This document shows, piece by piece, positions 1 through 5,755 of a stretch of 5,755 nucleotides of DNA (its first letter is position 1; each line of letters opens with the position of its first letter). Under the pieces are notes generated by a model. That model did no database searches and was not told the origin of the DNA. It saw only the letters and a list, made by a program, of their open reading frames with translations. A program made the translations under genes and the position numbers. This stretch comes from Nitrospirota bacterium (lineage in GTDB: Bacteria > Nitrospirota > Nitrospiria > Nitrospirales > NS-4): NCBI GenBank assembly GCA_005877525.1, contig VBON01000086.1:5610-11364 (forward strand), in the 5' to 3' direction.

Positions 1-1671
1 GCTTTTAGCAGCATGCAGAAATGGGAGGAGGCCAATAGGTCCTTCCGCCGTCTCCTGGACGAATTTCCAACCTCCGAATTTCACCCGGAAGCTTTGGTGG
101 GACTGGCCACAAGTTTGCTCAAAACAGGACAGTGGGACGCGGCCGTTCCACTGTTACGCCAGGCGAACGCCGAGGCGACCAGCCCCCAGCTCAAACTCGG
201 CATCCTGCGACGCCTCGAAGAAACATACCTGATGAAACCCGACTATCCCCAAGCCATAGACGCAGCGCTCGATGCTCGCGCCTTCGTGTCCCCGGAGGAG
301 GCCCGCGCGATCGAGGATCGCGTCCGTGTGCTCCTTTATTCAAAGGTCGGTGAGGCCGATCTCCGAAGAGTGGCTGAGCGGTTCCCCCAAGCGTTCCCGG
401 GCGACTTGGCAATGCTGCGGCTGCTGGAGCTGTATGCCGCCGCCGGCGAGGATCATAAAGTTACGCAGACCGGACGGGAATTTTTTAAACGTTTTCCAAA
501 GCACGAACAGAGCAGCGCGGTGACCGGCTTTCTGATGGCTCAGCGAAAGAAACTCAAGGCGAACGAGCTCCTCCTGGGCGCCCTGCTGCCCCTTTCGGGT
601 CCGCTGAGCCCTTATGGAAACCAGGTGCTGAACGGGATCAAGTTCGCCCTCGAACAAAGCTCCGAGTTTGCCCCTCATCCGACCATCGGCCTGGTCACCA
701 AGGATAGCGAGAGCGATCAAAAGCAATTGGTGATGGAGCTGGACGACCTATTAGAGGACTATCGGCCGGTCGCCGTGATTGGCCCTCTGCTCACCCGAAG
801 TCTGAAAATAATCGCGCCAGCCGCTGACTCGAGAAATATTGTCTTCTTCACGCCAACCGCCACTTACCTCGAAGTTCAGCGACTCGGGCGGTTTCTCTTC
901 AGTGCCGCTGTCAACCATCGGGAACTGGTTCGAAATGTGGCGGAGCAGGCGATTGTCACCTTAGGATGGAAGCGGCTCTGCATCCTGGCACCTCTGGATT
1001 CGTACGGGAGTGAGATGGGCCAGGTGTTTACCGACGAGATCCGCCGGCTCGGTGCAGAGCTGATCGCAACCGATACCTACGACGCGAAAGACACTGATTT
1101 CGGCGCGGCCATTAAGCGCATTAAGGCCGCCGACTTGAAGAAATACGGCAAGCTGGAACCGATCCTCAAGAAGGGCAAGCCGGTCAAGGACTACATCCCA
1201 GGCTTCGACGCCATCTTCATTCCGGGCGATGTCGACAAGGTGGCGCTTCTCGCCGGCCAGTTACATTTTTACGGCATGCCGGTCCCGATCCTTGGGACAA
1301 ACGCCCTCGATTCCCCCGAATTGATTCGAATCGCGGGGCGGGCGGCGGAAGGCGCCCTGTTTGCGGACAGTTTTTTCATGGACAGCCAGAATCCGGTCAT
1401 GCGAAACTTCGCAGATCGTTACCGAGCGCGATTTCATGAGGCGCCTACAGCCTTTGCAGCCCAAGCCTACGAAGCCACACAACTCATTCTGGATGCTATA
1501 CTGAAGGGGGCAACCACGGGCAAAACCATTCGCGAGAGCCTCGGACGACTGAAGAACGCCCCGGGATTGGCCGGGCCCCTCAGCATGAACCCGGGTGGAT
1601 ATCTGGAACGACGTTACATCCTGATTCAGGTCAAGGGAGGCCGATTGATGGTAATGCCGGACGCACGATGA
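1..1671 (+). CDS. LpoA-like penicillin-binding protein activator / periplasmic ligand-binding protein with N-terminal TPR region (5' partial)
   Basis: The frame is open from base 1 and runs 556 residues to the TGA at 1669-1671. The first Met (base 13) sits inside a TPR-type helix (SMQKWEEANRSFRRLLDEFP), so it is probably internal and the true start, with any signal peptide or lipobox, lies upstream of the window. Residues about 1-185 (numbered from base 1) are helical, TPR-like repeats. Residues about 190-556 form a type I periplasmic-binding fold of the Leu/Ile/Val-binding (Peripla_BP_6) kind, opening with GALLPLSGPLSPYG (193-206). A Lys-rich insertion (about 378-402) interrupts the place where LivK-type proteins read 'IKAA..DAIFIPG'. 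TPR plus binding-protein fold is the architecture of LpoA, the outer-membrane activator of PBP1A, so a periplasmic role in peptidoglycan synthesis is inferred. An amino-acid ABC transporter binding protein is the alternative. The stop overlaps the next start by four bases. Confidence 0.8.
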   Translation, partial: AFSSMQKWEEANRSFRRLLDEFPTSEFHPEALVGLATSLLKTGQWDAAVPLLRQANAEATSPQLKLGILRRLEETYLMKPDYPQAIDAALDARAFVSPEEARAIEDRVRVLLYSKVGEADLRRVAERFPQAFPGDLAMLRLLELYAAAGEDHKVTQTGREFFKRFPKHEQSSAVTGFLMAQRKKLKANELLLGALLPLSGPLSPYGNQVLNGIKFALEQSSEFAPHPTIGLVTKDSESDQKQLVMELDDLLEDYRPVAVIGPLLTRSLKIIAPAADSRNIVFFTPTATYLEVQRLGRFLFSAAVNHRELVRNVAEQAIVTLGWKRLCILAPLDSYGSEMGQVFTDEIRRLGAELIATDTYDAKDTDFGAAIKRIKAADLKKYGKLEPILKKGKPVKDYIPGFDAIFIPGDVDKVALLAGQLHFYGMPVPILGTNALDSPELIRIAGRAAEGALFADSFFMDSQNPVMRNFADRYRARFHEAPTAFAAQAYEATQLILDAILKGATTGKTIRESLGRLKNAPGLAGPLSMNPGGYLERRYILIQVKGGRLMVMPDAR

Positions 1672-2420
1672 CGCACCTGGGCTCCATTCTGCATACCATT
1701 TCCTACATGGCCCTGCCGCTGCTGTTGGCCATGGTCTTTCACGAGTACGCCCATGGAAAGGTGGCGGACGCTTACGGCGATCACACGGCGCGTGAGGCCG
1801 GACGGCTGACGCTGAATCCGCTCGCTCACATCGACCTCTTCGGCACGATCGTGCTGCCGCTGCTGTGCCTGATCTTCCCCACTGGGGTGTTCTTAGGATA
1901 TGCGAAGCCGGTCCCGGTAAATCCCCTGAACTTTCATAATCCCCGTCGCCAAATGGCAATCGTGGCGGCGGCGGGCCCGTTGATGAATCTGCTCCTCGCG
2001 ATCATCAGCGCCGCTCTATTAAGCGCCATCATGGTGTTGGACCCGACCGTCGGCGAGTCGATTTCGGCACGCGGCACGCTCCTTCCACGGCTCGATCTCG
2101 CCGGACTGATCCTGGTCCCCTTGGCCTGGATGTGCATGTACTCGGTCCTCATCAACATCGTCCTGATGGTCTTCAACTTGATTCCGATACCGCCCTTGGA
2201 CGGAGGACGAATCCTTATGAATCTCCTGCCGGCGCGGCATGGGGCGACCCTGAGCCGTCTTGAGCCTTACGGGATGCTGATTATCTTCTTTCTGATCATG
2301 GCGGACCCTCAAATCCATGTGTTTCGCGTCATTATGACGCCTGTCAACATCCTATTTCGAACCTTGATGGTTCCCGCGGGCACGCTGAGCACGGCCGTGC
2401 TGTCGACCTTGGGAGTGTAA
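1668..2420 (+). CDS. Site-2 protease family protein (M50 zinc metalloprotease, membrane)
   Basis: This 250-residue polytopic membrane protein has the full set of site-2 protease motifs. HEYAH (residues 25-29) is the zinc-binding HExxH inside the first membrane helix, and N170-x2-P-x3-LDG (NLIPIPPLDG, 170-179) supplies Asp178 as the third zinc ligand. The family's GRLTLNPLAHID block is at 45-56, and a GPLMN motif at 103-107 starts a central hydrophobic helix. I count about five to six membrane segments (near 9-30, 57-78, 96-124, 143-170, 200-216 and the C-terminus). No PDZ domain is present, so this is the short YwhC-like type and not RseP. These enzymes cleave substrates within the membrane; the substrate here is unknown. 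The ATG overlaps the upstream stop as ATGA. No Shine-Dalgarno sits at normal distance (a GGGAGG lies about 30 bases upstream), so translational coupling is likely. The length is typical and the gene looks intact. Confidence 0.9.
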   Translation: MTHLGSILHTISYMALPLLLAMVFHEYAHGKVADAYGDHTAREAGRLTLNPLAHIDLFGTIVLPLLCLIFPTGVFLGYAKPVPVNPLNFHNPRRQMAIVAAAGPLMNLLLAIISAALLSAIMVLDPTVGESISARGTLLPRLDLAGLILVPLAWMCMYSVLINIVLMVFNLIPIPPLDGGRILMNLLPARHGATLSRLEPYGMLIIFFLIMADPQIHVFRVIMTPVNILFRTLMVPAGTLSTAVLSTLGV

Positions 2421-2431
2421 GGGCGCGGCAG

Positions 2432-3405
2432 ATGGCGAAACGCGTCCTGAGCGGCATGCAGCCCAGCGGGGTATTGCACCTCGGGAACCTGCTCGGCGCG
2501 TTGGACAACTTTGTCCGCCTTCAGGCGGAACATGAGTGCTTTTACTTCATAGCCGACTGGCATGCGCTCTCGACCAACTTCGAAGACACCTCGAAAATTC
2601 GGTTTTACGTGCGGGAGATGCTGATCGACTGGCTCGCAGCCGGGCTCGACCCGCAGCGCTCGACGCTCTTCATCCAGTCTCATGTGCCGCAATCCTATAT
2701 CTCTTGTTGTCGATGATAACTCCGGTACCATGGCTGGAGCGTAACCCCACATACAAGGAAAAACGAGAGAACATCGAGGGGCGAGATCTTTCAACTCACG
2801 GGTTTTTAGGCTATCCGGTGCTACAAGCCGCCGATATTCTTCTGTACAAGGGAGACTTCGTGCCGGTGGGGATCGATCAGCTGCCGCATCTGGAATTGAC
2901 CCGTGAGATCACCCGCCGGTTCAACGGACTGTACAAGGCGATTTTTCCGGAGCCGCAAGCCTTGCTTACCGAAATTCCTAAAGTCCCCGGCACCGATGGC
3001 CGGAAAATGAGCAAGAGCTATAACAACACGATCAATCTCTCGGATACCGAGGCCGAGGTACGAGCCAAGCTCAAAACAATGGTCACCGACCCCGCCCGCG
3101 TGCGGCGGACAGACAAGGGCAATCCGGACGTCTGTCCGGTCTTCACCCTGCACAAGTCCCTCTCGTCCCAGGTCGTCATCGATCGCGTCAACCACGAATG
3201 CCGGACGGCCGAGATCGGATGCATTGACTGCAAGAAACTCTCGGCCGACGCGATCGTCACTCGGCTCGGTCCCATCTGGGACAACCGGCGTCAACTCGAA
3301 CAGCAACCCAAGCTCGTGGACGAGGTGATTGAGACTGGCGCACAACGGGCCGGCAAAGTCGCCCGGCAAACTATCCTTGAAGTCAACGACGCGATGAAAC
3401 TCTGA
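2432..3405 (+). pseudogene. trpS: Tryptophanyl-tRNA synthetase, frameshifted as sequenced; iron-sulfur type
   Basis: This class I synthetase charges tRNA-Trp in the cytoplasm. The first frame (2432-2716, 94 residues) starts MAKRVLSGMQPSGVLHLGN and has the HIGH-like HLGN (residues 16-19). It reads normally to FIQSHVPQ, then turns into a short unrelated tail ending at TGA 2714-2716. The second frame carries the rest without further damage: LYLLLSMITPVPWLER, the GIDQLPHLELTREI tryptophan/adenylate-site region, KMSKS (3004-3018), and the C-terminal helical domain to TGA 3403-3405. Joined, and allowing a 7-base loss, the protein would be 326 residues, normal for TrpS. Four cysteines at 3133, 3199, 3220 and 3229 are spaced x21, x6 and x2, resembling the [4Fe-4S] motif of Thermotoga-type TrpRS. 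The start is 11 bases after the protease stop, so it is probably cotranscribed with it. The good conservation on both sides suggests sequence error or very recent mutation. Confidence 0.93.
2690..2716 (+). other. Frame-change site in trpS with ATGA stop/start overlap
   Basis: Up to the CAA codon (Gln, 2689-2691) the first frame matches the TrpS consensus. From CTA at 2694 the frame one base back matches it (LYLLLSMITP). TrpS proteins of this type normally have three residues (His-Ala/Ser-Glu) between VPE/Q and the L-x-LLLSM helix; here only two bases (TC, 2692-2693) remain, so about 7 bases are missing. A loss of 1 or 4 would also fit the phase. The first frame ends TGA TAA at 2714-2719, and an ATG of the second frame (2713-2715) overlaps that TGA. 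No slippery heptamer is visible here. Confidence 0.85.
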
Positions 3406-3462
3406 GCGGCGTCTTCTTCTGACCGACCCAAGCTTCGGGGTGATTGACTCCGCTGACTTTTT
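3405..3462 (+). terminator. Possible rho-independent terminator after trpS
   Basis: AGCGGCGTC (3405-3413), starting at the last base of the trpS stop, pairs with GACTCCGCT (3446-3454) in 8 of 9 positions, with one C/T mismatch. The 32-base loop can hold a small inner hairpin, CCGA (3423-3426) with TCGG (3435-3438). The stem is followed three bases later by five Ts (3458-3462). The long loop and short T-run make it weaker than a textbook terminator, but it lies where the trpS unit would be expected to end. Confidence 0.35.
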
Positions 3463-3472
3463 CGCTTAGGAT
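3444..3472 (+). promoter_or_regulatory. Probable sigma70-type promoter for gap-pgk
   Basis: TTGACT (3444-3449) matches the -35 consensus TTGACA at five of six bases. After exactly 17 bases, TAGGAT (3467-3472) matches TATAAT at four of six, including the first T-A and last A-T. The predicted transcript start is near 3479, leaving a 5' leader of about 30 bases before the gap ATG at 3511. It sits in the only intergenic space of useful size in the window. The -35 box overlaps the distal arm of the putative trpS terminator. Confidence 0.45.
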
Positions 3473-3510
3473 TTCGCAGTTAATTTATTCTACCGCTTTC
3501 AGAACGAAAC

Positions 3511-4508
3511 ATGGCCATACGCATCGGCATTAACGGCTTCGGCCGTATCGGTCGAAATGTCTTACGGGCCTCTCTCGGTGACCCGGCCCTGGAATTCGTT
3601 GCGGTCAACGACCTGACCGACGCCCGCACGCTTGCTCAACTCCTTAAATACGACTCGGTCCATGGCAAACTGGCCCTTCCCGTGGAAGCCAAAGAAGATC
3701 AGCTGCTCATCAACGGCCGGCCGATCAAAATTCTGGCGCAGAAGGATCCCAAGGACCTGCCATGGCGGGATCTCCGTGTGGACTACGTCATCGAATCCAC
3801 TGGACGCTTCACGGACCGCGAGGGCGCCGGACGTCATCTCTCAGCGGGGGCCAAGAAAGTCATCATCTCGGCCCCTTCCAAAGACCCTGACGTCACGATC
3901 GTGCTGGGCGTAAACGAGGAGGCCTACGACTCCAAGCGGCACCAGATCGTTTCCAACGCTTCCTGCACGACAAACTGCCTGGCGCCGGTTGCCAAGGTCC
4001 TCCTGGAGAGTTACGGCATCCGGCACGGCTTGATGACAACGATTCACTCTTACACCAACGATCAGCAGTTGCTGGACCTCCCGCACAAGGATTTGCGCCG
4101 CGCCCGTGCCGCCGCACTGTCGATGATACCGACCAGCACGGGCGCAGCGAAAGCCTTGCACCTCGTGATCCCGCAGCTTAAAGGGAAGCTGGGCGGCATG
4201 GCGGTCCGCGTGCCGACGCCCAATGTCTCCTAAATCGATCTGACCGCCGAACTGGAACCTCGGCCGAGGAGGTCAATGCGGCCTTCCGCACGGCAGCTCA
4301 GGGAACGCTGCAGGGCATCCTTGAATATTCCGATGAGCCGTTGGTCTCGGTGGACTTCAACGGCAATACTCACTCAGCCATTTTCGACGCCCCCCTGACC
4401 ACCGTGATCGACAAGCGGCTGGTCAAGGTCATCGCCTGGTACGACAACGAATGGGGTTATTCCTGTCGCATTCGTGATCTCCTTAAGTTCATGATGTCTC
4501 GGGGCTGA
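3511..4508 (+). pseudogene. gap: Glyceraldehyde-3-phosphate dehydrogenase (type I, NAD-type), interrupted by a stop and a frameshift as sequenced
   Basis: GAPDH oxidatively phosphorylates glyceraldehyde-3-phosphate to 1,3-bisphosphoglycerate in glycolysis and runs in reverse in gluconeogenesis and the Calvin cycle. The first frame gives NGFGRIGR (8-15) of the Rossmann fold, VNDLTD (32-37), SNASCTTNC with catalytic Cys152 (3964-3966), and His179 (4045-4047). DLPHKDLRRARAA carries the Leu-Pro pair seen in NAD-dependent enzymes; NADP forms usually have Ala-Ser there. It stops at TAA 4231-4233 after VRVPTPNVS. Beyond the stop the same frame still reads IDLTAELE, then the frame moves back one base near 4258-4262 and continues with EEVNAAFRTAAQ, VSVDFNGN and IAWYDNEWGYS to TGA 4506-4508. 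Repaired with 7 bases it would be about 334 residues, the usual length. There is no clear Shine-Dalgarno before the ATG. pgk follows after 16 bases. As written, a 240-residue product lacking the C-terminal quarter would be made. Confidence 0.93.
4231..4262 (+). other. Double lesion in gap: in-frame TAA, then loss of frame
   Basis: TAA at 4231-4233 replaces a hydrophobic residue of the conserved NVS-V/L-V/I-DL strand. The next eight codons (4234-4257) still match GAPDH in the original frame. After GAA (4255-4257) two bases (CC) precede TCG GCC GAG GAG GTC in the frame one base back. Families usually have three residues (such as Lys-Pro-Val) here, so about 7 bases appear to be missing; 1 or 4 would also fit. 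The stop could be TTA changed to TAA, or TCCCTAATC misread as TCCTAAATC by two compensating homopolymer errors. Confidence 0.8.
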
Positions 4509-4522
4509 GCATCAGCCGGCTG
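4503..4522 (+). promoter_or_regulatory. Alternative small hairpins between gap and pgk
   Basis: GGCTGA (4503-4508), which contains the gap stop, pairs perfectly with TCAGCC (4512-4517) around a three-base loop. The overlapping palindrome CAGCCGGCTG (4513-4522) ends two bases before the pgk ATG, and the two structures exclude each other. No T-run follows, so it is not a terminator. A role in gap-to-pgk coupling or mRNA processing is only a possibility, and pgk has no recognisable Shine-Dalgarno here. Confidence 0.25.
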
Positions 4523-4524
4523 GC

Positions 4525-5724
4525 ATGCACCTTAATAAAGTCACGATCGAGGATCTTCCCCTCAAGGGCAAGCGCGTCATCATTCGCGCCGACTTCAACG
4601 TGCCGCTGGATGAGACCGGTCACATCACAGACGACACTCGCATTCGCGGCACTCTTCCCACCATCAACTACGCGGTTGATGAAGGCGCGAAAGTGATTCT
4701 GTGCTCCCATCTGGACCGACCTAAGGGACGCGATCTGCACTTCAGTCTGGCGCCGGTCGCAAGGCGACTCCAACGACTTCTGGGGAAGGAAGTCATGTTT
4801 GCCGAGGACTGCATCGGGCCGTCAACGGCCGGACTCGTCGCTAAAATGAAGCCGGGAGACGTTCTTCTGCTCGAGAACCTCCGTTTCCACGAAGGCGAAG
4901 AGGCCAACGACGAGAAGTTCGCAAAGGCCTTGGCTTCCCTGGGTGACGTCTACATCAATGATGCTTTCGGAGCCGCGCATCGAGACCACGCCTCAGTCAC
5001 CGGCATCACGAAGTTTTTGCCGGAGGCGGGCGCGGGGTTTCTCATGCGAAAGGAAATCGAATATCTGGAAGGCGCGGTCGCCAATCCCATGCGGCCGTTC
5101 GTAGCGATTTTGGGAGGGGCCAAAGTCTCCGGAAAGATCGGTGTCATCGAAAACCTCGGCAAAAAGGTGGACAAGGTTATCATCGGCGGCGGCATGGCCT
5201 TCACCTATCTGAAGGCCTTGGGCCTGGAAGTGGGACATTCTCTCGTCGAAGATGGCATGCTCAAGTTCGCCAAGGAGATCTATGAGCACGCGATCAGCCG
5301 AGGCGTGAAGTTTTATTTGCCGGTGGACTTCGTCGTGGCGGCCAGCATGAGTCCCGCAGCGGAGACCAAAATCGTCACCTCGCAGGAGATTCCGAAGGGC
5401 TGGCACGGCTTGGATATCGGCCCGGCCTCGGTCAAGCTGTTCACCGAGGCTCTCGGCAATGCCAAGACCATTCTCTGGAACGGCCCCATGGGCATCTTCG
5501 AGCTGGACGCTTATTCGCGCGGCACTCTGGCGGTGGCTCACGCCGTTGCGGACGCGTATGCGCTGACCATCGTCGGCGGCGCCGACACGGCGCTGGCGGT
5601 CCATCGCGCCGGGGTTTCGGAGAGCATGTCCTTCATTTCCACAGGCGGCGGCGCCGCGCTGGAATTGCTCGAAGGCAAAGTGCTGCCGGGCATCGCCGCC
5701 CTTCCTGACCGGCGCGCCGCATAA
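4525..5724 (+). CDS. pgk: Phosphoglycerate kinase
   Basis: PGK transfers phosphate between 1,3-bisphosphoglycerate and ADP, giving 3-phosphoglycerate and ATP, and runs in reverse in autotrophic or gluconeogenic flow. It is a cytoplasmic monomer. The 399 residues match the usual bacterial length. The N-terminal 3PG-binding domain has RADFNVPLD (21-29), Arg39, SHLDRPKG (61-68), ENLRFHEGEE (117-126) and INDAFGAAHRDHAS (143-156). The C-terminal nucleotide domain has GGAKVSGKIGVIENL (from 196), WNGPMGIFE (318-326), GGADT (351-355) and STGGGAALELLEGK (from 372). Two normally glycine positions differ: SHLGRPKG is SHLDRPKG (Asp64), and GGGDT/S is GGADT (Ala353). All catalytic residues I can recognise remain, so it should be active. 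The start MHLNKVTIEDL aligns with family N-termini. It lies 16 bases after the gap stop and is probably cotranscribed with it. Confidence 0.97.
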   Translation: MHLNKVTIEDLPLKGKRVIIRADFNVPLDETGHITDDTRIRGTLPTINYAVDEGAKVILCSHLDRPKGRDLHFSLAPVARRLQRLLGKEVMFAEDCIGPSTAGLVAKMKPGDVLLLENLRFHEGEEANDEKFAKALASLGDVYINDAFGAAHRDHASVTGITKFLPEAGAGFLMRKEIEYLEGAVANPMRPFVAILGGAKVSGKIGVIENLGKKVDKVIIGGGMAFTYLKALGLEVGHSLVEDGMLKFAKEIYEHAISRGVKFYLPVDFVVAASMSPAAETKIVTSQEIPKGWHGLDIGPASVKLFTEALGNAKTILWNGPMGIFELDAYSRGTLAVAHAVADAYALTIVGGADTALAVHRAGVSESMSFISTGGGAALELLEGKVLPGIAALPDRRAA

Positions 5725-5747
5725 CCCTCGTATAGAAAGAGCCTTGC

Positions 5748-5755
5748 ATGCTCCA
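5748..5755 (+). CDS. Possible start of the next gene (3' cut by the window)
   Basis: An ATG at 5748 lies 23 bases after the pgk stop and is preceded by a purine-rich AGAAAGAG (5734-5741), a plausible if weak ribosome-binding site. Only the codons for Met-Leu and two further bases are visible, so nothing can be said about the product from sequence. In many bacteria tpiA follows gap-pgk, so triosephosphate isomerase would be the first guess, from context alone. Confidence 0.25.

Noticed and set aside
13..15. ATG at 13 as the true start of the first gene
   Set aside because: The frame is open to base 1, the Met lies inside a TPR-type helix, and no signal peptide follows although the protein should be periplasmic.
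1261..1959. A 232-residue open frame on the - strand across the junction of the first two genes
   Set aside because: It lies fully antisense to two well-supported genes, shows no recognisable motif, and its composition (Arg/Ser/Pro-rich) is that of a shadow of high-GC codons.
2688..2716. Programmed -1 frameshifting in trpS
   Set aside because: No X-XXY-YYZ slippery heptamer is visible at the junction, and slippage would still leave conserved residues missing from the helix.
2821..3369. A 182-residue open frame on the - strand inside trpS
   Set aside because: It mirrors the trpS coding frame and resembles no protein I recognise.
4231..4233. Stop-codon recoding or selenocysteine in gap
   Set aside because: The codon is TAA, not TGA, and the frame is lost again about 25 bases later, so readthrough alone would not restore GAPDH.
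4234..4508. A separate small gene downstream of the gap stop
   Set aside because: The translated sequence is clearly the C-terminal part of GAPDH (VSVDFNGN, IAWYDNEWGYS) with no own start or ribosome-binding site.
4993..5604. A 203-residue open frame on the - strand inside pgk
   Set aside because: It is antisense to an intact, strongly conserved gene and has no family signature or plausible start context.

Overview
The window is a compact stretch of bacterial chromosome with high GC content (roughly 55-60% by eye). All genes lie on the + strand and gaps are short. It carries housekeeping genes: an LpoA-like TPR/periplasmic-binding protein (5' end cut by the window edge), an M50-family site-2 protease, tryptophanyl-tRNA synthetase (trpS), glyceraldehyde-3-phosphate dehydrogenase (gap), phosphoglycerate kinase (pgk), and possibly the first bases of another gene. 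No mobile element, CRISPR array, tRNA or rRNA is visible. The protein styles and the gene neighbourhood suggest a Gram-negative, didermal, non-proteobacterial lineage. Nitrospirota (Nitrospira-like) is my best guess, with Desulfobacterota/Deltaproteobacteria-like groups as alternatives. This is an inference from recalled gene order and motif style, not from a database search.

Layout: bases 1-1671 encode the envelope protein, whose stop overlaps the protease start by ATGA (1668-1671). trpS starts 11 bases after the protease stop, so these three genes look like one transcription unit. The 105-base gap after trpS (3406-3510) holds a plausible terminator interleaved with a good sigma70-type promoter (TTGACT, 17 bases, TAGGAT) that would start a second unit, gap-pgk. 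This unit supplies the two enzymes that interconvert glyceraldehyde-3-phosphate and 3-phosphoglycerate. Position 5748 may start a third gene of that unit.

The main anomaly is that two adjacent, normally indispensable genes are broken as written. trpS changes frame near 2692-2696 and gap has an in-frame TAA at 4231-4233 followed by a frame change near 4258-4262. Both frame changes go the same way (missing 1 base modulo 3), and in both a 7-base loss would restore the family's usual length. Outside these points both proteins are intact, with all active-site motifs. Sequence or assembly error, or very recent decay, therefore fits better than old pseudogenes. The broken trpS frame also happens to create an ATGA stop/start overlap.

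The most biologically interesting observation is that TrpS carries four cysteines spaced C-x21-C-x6-C-x2-C. This closely matches the [4Fe-4S] cluster motif of the iron-sulfur tryptophanyl-tRNA synthetases such as that of Thermotoga maritima. I see no sign of a wholly new system.
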